From: Buxus sempervirens
Lineage: Eukaryota; Streptophyta; Magnoliopsida; Buxales; Buxaceae
Direction: 5' to 3'
DNA length: 64,000 bases
Assembly (NCBI GenBank): GCA_947561395.2
Contig: OX387183.1
Span: 43,952,890-44,016,889 of the forward strand
The notes below the pieces were generated by a model, which searched no databases, was not told the origin of the DNA, and saw nothing but the letters and a program-made list of their open reading frames with translations. A program made the translations under genes and the position numbers. This document shows, piece by piece, positions 35,653 to 45,250 of this stretch. Numbering within the stretch: position 1 is the stretch's first letter; every line of letters starts with the position of its first letter.

Positions 35653-37133
35653 GATGGATTGTGTCCTCGAGCTCTTCGGGTTTGTGCCTTTTATAGCAAA
35701 TCTTTGACGGTTGCTTAACGTCCCACTCTTGCACGATCTTCGAGGGATCCCTTTCTCATGTCTGCAGGTCCCTATTTATTATCCGTTTTGCTTTACAACA
35801 AAGTCTTCCAACGACCCACTTTTAGGAAGTTTAACCCCACCTTATATAACCACTCCACGTTTTTAGAAAGTGGGGGACCGCACTCTTCATGTCTTTAGAG
35901 AATTACCGGAGTATCTTTAACGAGCCGTAATCGGCTAAAAATAACCTTTTCTTAAATAAAAGGTTACTCAAATACCTTCTATTAAAATAAAAGATACCGA
36001 AGTATCTTTAAAGAGCCGAAATAGGCCGAAAGGCATAATTGGTCAAATGCACCTTTTATCAAATAAAAAGATATCGAAATATCTTTTCTTAAAATAAAAA
36101 ATGAACAACCGATTAAATCGCCCGGGAAATGATCATGGGGTTGATCAAGCGTCCAGCAATTTTCCTCAAACCCAATAAAGTAGCACATGCCATGATAACT
36201 CCTTTAATGGCTTTAATGGCAAGAAGAAGTAATCATTCACTATCACTTGACCAGCTTTTCTGATTTAAAAATTGGTTATGTTTGTGATCAATTAGTTGAA
36301 AAGAGTGATTAGCTTATTCACTCCGGAATTGATTTGGGACTCTTATTTTGTAGCCACATGAGACTCCATTCTACCGCCGGGCTATGGCAGGTGTAAACAA
36401 CATGTTAATCATAAACAAATAAATAGATCAACAAATTAACCAAACCAAAAAAGTTATTTGAACCGACAAAATGTAGAGGATGATAATATTGCTTGCTCAC
36501 GGTTATCAAAATAGCACAAAAGAAAACTCAAGGAATAACAACATATTTATAGAACACCATACAAATTAACAATATCAACGACAAATTTACAAATGTACAA
36601 ATAAATGAATACAAATACAAATAAATCAAAAATAGATTCTCAAAAAGTTATGAACCTAAAAATACAAATAAATGATTCTCAAATGAATTTAATGAACAAA
36701 ATAATACAAAAAAAAAAAATACAAATGAATACACCATCTAAAGCTATCGACATTGAATGAATAATGATAGATTCCAAAAGAAAAAGAAAAGATTTAGGGC
36801 TCTCATATTTAGCAGAAATAAGGAGATATAAAAAAAAAAAGTAAATAGCATAAAATACCTTTAAAAAGAAATCAATATACCATCCAAAGCTATTGACATT
36901 GAAGGAATAATAACAAACTAAGAAAAAACATTTTCTTTTAGCTTTGACGTGGTAGAAACGAGGAGAGTGTTAAAAGGGAGAGAAAAAAAGAAAAAGATTT
37001 CTCTGCCAAAGCTATCATCCTAATCAACATTGCAGCGATAAAAAATATTGTAGGGTTTTGGAGAGCTTGGCAATGAAATTGTGTTGGCAATGGAGAGGGA
37101 GCTTTGGTCTCTTCAACAGTGAGGAAGTGCAGG
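35653..37133. other. Flanking DNA right of element A; no gene recognised
   Basis: Begins with the right GATGG duplication. AT-rich, with a degenerate 'aaagctat.gacattgaa.gaataat' repeat at about 36739 and 36885 and A-rich stretches (36560-36850). I see no coding sequence with a recognisable domain. Confidence 0.5.
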
Positions 37134-37475
37134 CAAGGACAGAGCTACGTTAGTTATGGCCAGGGGGACAATTGCCCCTCATGAGCTTTTATTTTTCATA
37201 TATTTTTGTAATAAAAAAAGACATTTGTTGCCCCTCCTAACTCAAATGATAAACACACCCCACAAGAATTGGGGAATGAAGCACACGACTCGTTCGACTC
37301 TCAACTCTCAACTCTCAACTGCTTCTTCGCTCAATCGCTGTCCTTCCTCGTTGTCTTCACTCAATCGTTCTCTTTTCTCATTACACATTCTTGTAATTTA
37401 TTTAAATTAAATTTTAATATTTTTATGCTTCATAGATCTACCCCTCCTGAGTTAAATATCCTGGCCCCACCCCTG
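37134..37475. mobile_element. hAT-type MITE, 342 bp
   Basis: Flanked by the 8-bp duplication AGTGCAGG (37126-37133 and 37476-37483), the length typical of hAT elements. The termini CAAGGACAGAGCTACG and CTGGCCCCACCCCTG form a poor inverted repeat resembling the CAGGGGCGGAGC-type ends of plant hAT MITEs. It has no transposase. Confidence 0.75.
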
Positions 37476-37836
37476 AGTGCAGGCTACTAGACTTAATGTT
37501 GTTTTGAGGAAGGATAAGAAAAATTTTAGCACGCGCTTTGGCTTATCTTCTCTTGAATAATATGGTAAACCTAGCAATGAAATGGTGTTGGAAATGGAGA
37601 GGGAGTATGTTTCCCTTCTAACAATTGCAAGAATGGTAAATTGTGTAAATTGGATTTTTACTTTTCTTTTTAAATAAAAAAAGGAAAAGAAAAATAAATA
37701 AATAAATAATGCACAAGCCATAAGGTCATTCCAACGGTTTGTAAGACTACAATGCATAAACATTGGTGACTGAACTTTAATTATGTTAGAAAAATATCAC
37801 TAAAAATTAATTTTCCTTGTTAGGATTCATTATTGA

Positions 37837-37940
37837 TGTTGATGGACGCATATATGTAGGTTTTGTCAAAGTCATTGTTTACTTATTTAATGTTGATGGA
37901 CGCATATATGTAGTTTTGTCAAAGTCATTGTTTACTTATT
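37837..37940 (+). repeat. 54-bp tandem duplication upstream of the PUP gene
   Basis: Two copies of TGTTGATGGACGCATATATG... through TTTACTTATT, differing by one deleted G and the last bases. They lie 50-150 bases upstream of the TATA box and may be promoter elements. Confidence 0.9.
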
Positions 37941-37986
37941 CAATTTAGGTAAGAGGCTTATTAGAATATCAAGCATGGGCGACCTC

Positions 37987-37995
37987 TATATAAAT
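37987..37995 (+). promoter_or_regulatory. TATA box of the PUP gene
   Basis: TATATAAAT, 134 bases upstream of the ATG, which leaves a leader of about 100 bases. No other TATA-like word lies between it and the start codon. Confidence 0.7.
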
Positions 37996-38128
37996 CAAAT
38001 AAGTCTTCCTGTTAAGCAATCAATCTTCAGTCCATCAGAGCAAAAGACATTGAAAAGATTCCTCATTTTCTTTTTCACTTTTTCTGATTTTATACCGAGA
38101 AGTTTTTCTTCAAATAGAAGATATAGGC

Positions 38129-39323
38129 ATGACTGCCGACAACACACTTGAGGAAGGACTCCTTGGTCATGAAGAACCCTGTAAGAACAAACTCACTGAC
38201 TACGGATCAAGATCAGCCCTCCTTGCCAAATGGGGCCTCATACTCCTAAACTGCGGATTGAACGCCCTTGGTAGCATGGCGCCATTGATGACCAGAGTCT
38301 ACTACCTGCACGGAGGTAATCGGAAATGGATGTGTAGTTGGTTACAAACCGTGGGCTTCCCTGTACTGTTCGTCCCCATAGCAATCTTGTATCTTCGCGA
38401 TCGCAAGTCAGGTGTCAGAAACTTTGCTCCACCAAAGCTAATGGTGTTCAGTGTTTTAATAGGCCTCGTAACAGGCGTAATCGGCATTTCTTACTCTTAT
38501 GGTTTGTTGCTCCTTCCTGTATCGACATCAACACTCATCATGTCTACCAACCTGGTTTTCACGGCTTTCTTCGCCAGGCTTATCGTACGGCAGAAATTCA
38601 CTCCCCTTTCAATTCTTGCAATTTTATTGATGACCCTGGGTGCAGCCCTGATAGGGATAGCCAAGGAGAGTTATTCCAATTCTGGCGTCTCTAATGGCAA
38701 ATACATGTTAGGATTCTTCCTGACAATCATAACCGCAGCATTAACTGGTTTTACCTTACCATGCAGCGAGTATGCCTTTGCTACGACCACCAAGTCAAGT
38801 GCTTTCTCTGTGGTTTTGCAGTTTTTGGTTGGCAGTAGTTTCGTTGGCACCATCGTCTCCACTATTGGGATGCTTATAAGCAAGGATTTTCAGGTAGGTG
38901 CTGATAAATCGATTAAATAAAACTTGTTAATTATCTTGTTCTAGCTCTCTCAAAAATCCGAGTTACTAATCGGGTCGTTTCTGATTTGTTCTCTTCTCCA
39001 TCCAGGCGATTCCGGGAGAAGCCAGTGAGTTCGGGTTGGGCATGACGATGTACTATGTTCTACTAGCTTCAAGCGCGATGGTCTGGCCAATGCTCATGAT
39101 GGGTAACTACGGACTGGTCTTCTGCACTTCATCTTTGTTTGCTGGAGTTTTTGGGGCTTTGATGGTTGCTGTTGCAGAGGTTGCTGCAGTCATTATGTTC
39201 AATGAGCAATTGACGAGAGAGAAAAGCTTTTCTTTCGTTCTCTGCTTATGCGGCTTCACCTCTTACTTCTATGGAAGCTATAAGGAAAGCAAACAGCAGA
39301 AGCATGAGGCCGTTTTATCTTAG
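38129..39323 (+). CDS. Purine permease (PUP family), two exons
   Basis: Exons 38129-38893 and 39006-39323, with intron GTAGGT...TCCAG, give a 360-residue protein, the usual PUP length. A short hydrophilic N-terminus (GLLGHEEP) is followed by about ten membrane segments typical of the drug/metabolite transporter superfamily. Family blocks include GSMAPLMTRVYYLHGGNRKW, QTVGFPVLFVPI, SYGLLLLPVSTSTLIMST, LVFTAFFARLIVRQKFTPLS and, in exon 2, LFAGVFGALMVAVAEVAAVI and FNEQLTREKSFSFVLCLCG. PUPs carry adenine, cytokinins and related bases across the plasma membrane or tonoplast by proton symport. Which member and which substrate cannot be told from sequence alone. The reading frame is intact with good splice sites, so it is probably an active host gene. 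The start is the first ATG after the TATA box. Confidence 0.93.
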
Positions 39324-40250
39324 CATAAGTCAAAAAAGGAAATGATCTAATTTTGTATTATTTTTCCAACATGCATGGTTGTATAATCAATCTACCCGGT
39401 GTCTAAATTTGCTTCGGCACAATTATGATAGACAAAATGTTTATAATTTTTCAATATCCATTAATTGCTATTGTTATTTGTCATGTAACTATGGGGAAGG
39501 GCCGGCACTTTTACAGACACGTTGAAAAGTCCTTTCACAAGTTGAAAAGTCCTTTCACACGTTGAAAAGTCCTCTTTTCATAAGGAAAATTTGTAAAAAT
39601 AATTTTCTTTAATGCAATAGACTATAGATAAACTCAAGTAGTCCAATTTTGCCCCTATATTTTTTTATTACAAAAGAAAAACCAAATGATATCTAGGATT
39701 CCAATGTGGGATATATAATTGAAATATCATTTAGTAGAAAAAAAAATCCTAATGTAATCTTGGTTAACCAATGTTGGATAATTCAAACATCAACTAATAG
39801 AAAATAGGCCAAATGATATGTAGGACATCTGAAAATATCATTTGTTGCTGTTAGACAGAAAAAAAAAATTATGTCTGGGTTTCTTTAATGTAGAAAATTC
39901 AAATATCATTTAGTATAAAATTAATAAACCAAATGATTTCTAGAGTTTCCAAAATATGGGATACTTGAAATATCATTCGATAGTAAAAAGTCGAATGATA
40001 TTTCAAGTAATTAGGCTAGGAGAGGCAAACTTGGACTTATGAAATTATCCATAGTGCCAATTACCTTCATGTAAATTATTTCTAAAAAGTTTACCCCTAA
40101 ATGTGCAAGAGAGAAGAATGAAGAAATGCCGGCCGCTAAATACAAAAGTAAACGGACGTTATGCGATTTATTAAATAGAAATGACGCGTAAGAGACTTAG
40201 TGCAAGAAATTAATTAAGGGATTGGTGCCACCCTTATCCTTTGTCATTAA
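39324..40250. other. Downstream region of the PUP gene with AT-rich repeats
   Basis: Contains the presumed 3' UTR, a 20-bp triplicate (GTTGAAAAGTCCTTTCACA..., 39519-39580), and a set of degenerate units between 39682 and 40010. Each of those is bounded by AATGATAT on one side and ATATCATT on the other. No gene is visible. Confidence 0.6.
39682..40010. repeat. Degenerate repeats bounded by AATGATAT / ATATCATT
   Basis: About four units of 75-100 bp, each CCAAATGAT(A/T)T...(A)TATCATT, in which the ends are inverted repeats of each other. This may be a satellite-like expansion or nested copies of a small MITE. Confidence 0.65.
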
Positions 40251-40270
40251 TTTGGTTCACATCGTTGAAC

Positions 40271-40384
40271 TTTCCTCCTGTCCTCTTCTTTACTTCTAAA
40301 AAAGAAATTTCTTGCATTCACATGTTGTTTCCTCCTGTCCTCTTCTTTACTTCTAAAAAGGAAATTTCTTGCATTCACATGTTG
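40271..40384 (+). repeat. 57-bp perfect-register tandem duplication
   Basis: TTTCCTCCTGTCCTC...CACATGTTG at 40271-40327 is repeated at 40328-40384 with one base difference. Confidence 0.92.
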
Positions 40385-40559
40385 TATGTAGCATCTCTCT
40401 CAAAGAGCAGGAATTTGTCAAAGCTGATTTTCTCAAATTGGAGACAGAACCAAATATGTAAAACCCCCAACGTAAACCAACCTAACCCAAAGCACAATCG
40501 GTGCAATTTGGTTCTAGCGAATTTCACAAGCATTAATTTGGTTACTTTTAATCAATTAA

Positions 40560-41050
40560 CAACACTTTTTTTTTTTTAAAGGTAATTCAAAATTTTGTAT
40601 TGATAAAGAGGAATATGTATAATGTGTAGATCAGCACAAGTACCTAACTATCTGAAGTAATTAGCTATACAAAACATCTACAAGAGGGTCCTCTAATCAA
40701 AAATCAAATATACAAGAAGAGGTGGTTCTTTATATGAATATGTATGCACACAATCTAGATTTGAAACTTCCATGAAAGGTTCCAATTGTTTGCTATGCAG
40801 CGATTCCTAGCTGTGTCAGAAACCCAAATATCCTTTTCCCAAAATTTTGATCTGGTATCCATTGTAACAAATCTGGTTACAAATTCTGCACGTAAGTAGT
40901 TGTTTCTAAACATCTTCTATTTCTTTCCAACCAGATATGGTAAACTGAAGCAGCAAAGGAAACTTTAACAATAGCAACAGTGGGCAGCTTACCAATAAGT
41001 TTTGTTTCCGCCCATGCAACAAGTTGATCCCATGCCACCAAAAATAAATA
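40560..41050 (-). pseudogene. LINE ORF2 C-terminal remnant
   Basis: On the minus strand about 41040-40885 translates as VAWDQLVAWAETKLIGK followed by VKVSFAASVYHIWLERNRR, matching the zf-RVT region at the end of plant LINE ORF2. Nothing upstream (RT or endonuclease) is recognisable, and the plus-strand T-run near 40566 would be the A-tail of the insertion. Confidence 0.6.
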
Positions 41051-42430
41051 TGTTTACAAAATCAAAATATATTTAAAGAGCCTAATCAAATAAATAATAA
41101 ATATGCGTATAATATTTACTTTGTTTGGTTCGGTTCGGCTCGGAGCAAAATACATGCAAGTCGGGTTTTTGGTCAGTTCAGTTTAATTGAGCCTTTAATC
41201 CAAAATTGAACCCTTATTTCGTTTTTACTTTTAGAATCAAAACTGAACCAGAAATGCATGATACAATCCCAACCACTAATTGATCCAAAATTGGTTTGGT
41301 GTGAAGTGGTTTTCGGGTTTACCAAACCCGAGTTGCAACCGTAGAAACTAATGTGAAAGAAAAGTGCAGCGGATGCTTTCCCATTATGGTTTGGCTTTGA
41401 TGTCTAACCAAATTTAAACTTTAATCAAAGGTTAAATTTGGTAAAAATAACACTGAAGTGGTAAAAGTAGATATGGGCGACGAGCGTTGATTATGTGGTC
41501 CGGCACTATGATCCCACATTGAAATTAGTTGTCATATATGTCTTCAACCATATTTAAGTATCAATTAAAAGAGAACCAATTTTGCAAAACATTGCAAATA
41601 TATCGTCTTCAAAGTTTTTTATCTGAAAAATTAAGAAAGGTTTTTTTAGTTGACAGGAGTGATATTTTTAAGATTTTTAAACCTCAACGAAGGTATCTTT
41701 AATATGTATAAACATTTTAAGAAGGTATAAAAAGGGCATAAATTTCATCTAATTAGTTATAATTAATAATATCAATAAACCAAACACGTCCAATATATTA
41801 TTGAAATTTGCAAATTAACTCCATATATTACCAATATCTACAAGCAACTTAACAGGAGGTAGATAAATCTCAAAAAGCATAAAACATGAAGTGTGTTATT
41901 TCACAAATTAATACAAAGGGCGATATTCGTAATTTGCATAAACCTCAAAGTGGTATAATCTATCTATAATATGTACAGTGGGAAGGGGTTGCCTATTTAA
42001 AGAACTAATGTAACAAAACCATGTAGAAAAGGAAGAATAGCAGTCTTTAACCCAAATTAAGAAGAAAGCCTTGAAAACACAAGGGAAGAAAAGGGAGAAA
42101 CTTAAAAATTCTTCAAATTAAAATAAATTCGTGTACAACCTTTACCTCTTATTGATAGACCTCTAATTGCCCTAAAACATGTTAAAAATCTTAAAAAATT
42201 AGAATTAGTGTTCATAGTAAACAAACTAAGAGTAAAAATCGAACACTAGAACCTCTTGAAGACTTAATTAATACAATTCAAATAAGTAAGGGGAAACAAT
42301 TTACAAACAAAAATTCTATCTTCACTAAATAACTAATTATTCTGCACTGATGCGAGTTCTACTTGTCCTACATCAAGAATATATAGAAATGAAGAATTAT
42401 CTTTTCCTAAAACAACCTTACAATGCTCAG

Positions 42431-42483
<53 letters not shown>

Positions 42484-42999
42484 CTACATGAGTGAGCGGT
42501 ATTTCTATTTTTTATTCTCCAAAAAATACCCAGTTGCAGATACTTCTGCAGGTGCCAGTCACTGGTTTACTTATAAGACAACCTGCCAACCAGCAGCAAA
42601 TGAAACCAGAGACATCCGTGTGACATCTCTTCATCTTCATTTCTGTTTTTATCTTTTCTTTCGTCCTTTCTTGATGATTTGGAAAATCAACTTAAGGTTA
42701 AAGCTTTAAAAACTCAATTAAAAGTCTTCCAATCCAAACTCTAGCTGACTAATACCAAAGTCATTTGAAGGTTTTCATGAAGTAGAAAATGCAATAGAAA
42801 TTCCATTCAAATCTGATGAAGACCGAAGAAAATACATTTGTTGAAAGCTACTTGTTAAAATCATCAAGACCAAGAGTGACCATGCAATATGGATTGGGAT
42901 CACTCGAAATATGTTAGAAAAAAAATTCATAATCATTTAGGGTACAGATTTGACTTAGATCTCTCATTGATTGGAGAGAGGAAGCCAAATCCACCCAAA
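41051..42999. other. AT-rich intergenic DNA, no gene recognised
   Basis: No recognisable domain on either strand. The only clear feature is a (TA)n microsatellite at about 42433-42481. Confidence 0.5.
42433..42481. repeat. (TA)n microsatellite
   Basis: Uninterrupted TA dinucleotides, about 24 units. Confidence 0.97.
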
Positions 43000-43911
43000 T
43001 TGATAAAAAAACACCAAAATAAAAGATATTAGACCATAAGGTCTTCTCTCAAAGATTAAAGTCATTTGAAACCATTTCTCAAAACCCTGGAGATTATTCT
43101 AAGGCTTTTGATCTCAGATCTACCATATTGATCATGATAAATCCAAAATCTAAACCTATATTAACCAAAAGAAATAAACTAGTGAAAATGGGTGAAGTTG
43201 TGTGAGAAATCTGAATTTTAGGAGGAAAAAGAGGATCTAATGCTATGAACACCATAGATCCATGTGATTCCTCAAGATTTGAAATAAAATCATAACAATA
43301 CAACCACACACAGAATATTAAAAGACCTACAAAGCATCATCACAAAAAAGGGGTTCTATCCTAGGGATCCATTCCTATTCTCGTTTCCCCTAGCTCTCTC
43401 TTCACGTTTTAGGCTAAAGAGGGTGCTTAAGGTACTCAGAGGTAGGTTTGGGGCTACAAGCACAATCAGGTCTCTACACTACAGAAAGGGAGAAGATGAG
43501 ACTATCCTAAGATTAACAAAAGAAAAGAGGAGAGGAGAGGCTTACCTTGGTTGCTTGAGAGAGTTGAGAGGCAAGGGTTCCCTTCTTCTCCAGGAGCTCT
43601 TCAAGCTTCAATTTTCAAACATTTGTTTGAGGAGAGACCCTCTATTTATAGGCAAAGTCAAGGGTATAGGAGGTCACAAGGGTAGGCCAAAGTTTCTTTC
43701 TAGATTCTTCCAACTCAATTTTAAGGCATGAGTTGGAGTGAATCCAAAGGATTCGGAGGGCAAATAGGGAAGATCAAGTCTCCTAGAAAGAGGTAAAAAG
43801 GATAAATAAGGCTCAGATCCCGAGCCTTTGCGAAACTGCGCAAAATGAACGTGTCCGCATATACAATGCGGTCATGTTCAGTCTACACTATATATGCGGA
43901 CAATACCAAAC
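43000..43911 (-). mobile_element. Tat-type LTR fragment, minus orientation
   Basis: Shares with the B LTR the word CTACCATATTGATCATGATA (43121-43140 and 48489-48508), the CCCCTAGCTCTCTCTTCACG block, a TATA box (near 43645) and a splice donor (AAGGTAAGC near 43545). It stops at 43911 where an oppositely oriented LTR begins. Two palindromes (GTCCGCA...TGCGG, 43853-43901) lie upstream of its TATA box. The left limit is approximate. Confidence 0.7.
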
Positions 43912-44595
43912 TGTAGACACCCCAAATTGCACTACAAGATGAGAAAATAAAGAAAAATATTTAATTGGGGTTTGAAACAGGTCAAAAAAGTGTAAAAATT
44001 GATCAGACCTGTATTGCCCGCATTAAAAGTGCGGACTTGTGGTGACCGCATTTGTTCTGCGGTCATTACGTAACGGCATTGAAAATGCGGTCAAGGCATG
44101 ACCGCAATTCAAATGCGGTCACGTGTAATTTCGGTTTTTTTTCTAATACTCAATTTTGAGCCATATTTACCACTCTTACCTCTCTCTAGGGGTTTCGTTT
44201 ACCCCGTTTTACCCTCCATTGGTTCTTAAATTTACCCCAACTCAAGTTTTAAAACTTAGTTGGAACATTCTAGAACCTTATTTTGGGCTACCCTTGTGAC
44301 CACCCATGTCCTTGCTCTTGCCTATAAATAGAGGGCCTCTCCTCTAGCAAATGGCTGAGAATTGAAGACCAGAAGAACTCTAAGTGAAGAAGAGAACCCC
44401 TGCCTCTCTGCTTTCTTAAGTCCAGGTAAGCCTCTCTTCCATTTTATTTTCTATCTTTAATTTCTAGGATTATTCTGATCCTCTCCCTTTTTGTAGAATA
44501 AGGCCTGTGTATGATTGTAACTCGAAACCTAAATCCAAGTACCTCAAGTATCTCCTCTAGCCGTTAAACGTGAAGAAAGAAGTGTGGGCAGCACA
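43912..44595 (+). mobile_element. Tat-type LTR fragment, plus orientation, cut by a CACTA end
   Basis: Starts TGTAGACACCCCAAATTGCA, as the A and B LTRs do. It has TATA at 44323-44330, splice donor CCAG/GTAAGC at 44426 and an AATAAGGCC signal near 44500, then breaks at a CACTA terminus. The continuation of the LTR is not found further right. Confidence 0.85.
44017..44120. repeat. Palindrome array with ACCGCA/TGCGGT stem
   Basis: Four units including GACCGCATTTGTTCTGCGGTC and GACCGCAATTCAAATGCGGTC, about 205 bases upstream of the LTR TATA box. The stem differs from those of A and B. Confidence 0.92.
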
Positions 44596-45250
44596 CACTA
44601 CAAAATTGGGCACTTTTACCGGCGGTTTTTAAACAGCCGGTAAAAGAGAAAAACCACCGACAAAACTTTAGCCGGCGCTTTCGGGGTGCGCCGATGGATG
44701 TGACAACGGCAAAAACATTTGCCAACGGCTTTCCTGGCGATCAACAATACCTGCCAGTAAAACTGACATGAATGCCGGCGGCCACAATAACCGTCGGCAA
44801 ATCTTTTTCTGGTGGTTATAATGGCCACCGGCAAATGGGTAAGACCGGCCAAACCCATCGCCGGCGGCTGAGATAACCGCTGGTAATAATATACACCGGC
44901 GGGACTTTGGCTGCTGTCAAATGGGTTAGGCTGGTCTAACCCATTCGCCGGTGGCCACAATCACCGCCGGAAATGGTATACGCCGGCGGTCAGCTGGCCG
45001 CCGGGGAATGGGTTGAGAAGTCTTACCCATTCGCCGGCGGCCACAGCAACTGCCAGCAATGATATATGCCGGCGGTTGTTGTGCCGCCAGCGAATGGATT
45101 AGGAAGTGTAACCCATTCGCCGGCGGCTATGGTAACTGCCGACATATATCATTGCCGGCAGTTATTGTGGCCACCGACTAATCCACTAGGGGCGACCCCA
45201 TGATTTACCAGAGGCAAAAAACCGCCAGTAATACTCTTTACCAGCGGTTT
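44596..45250. mobile_element. CACTA (EnSpm-like) transposon terminus with subterminal repeats
   Basis: Begins CACTACAAAATTGGGC after the trinucleotide ACA. For about 650 bases it carries alternating copies of GCCGGCGG and its complement with AATGGGTTAG-type spacers, the subterminal pattern of CACTA elements. No matching GTAGTG terminus is found to the right and no transposase is visible, so the other end is lost or unrecognised. Confidence 0.7.
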
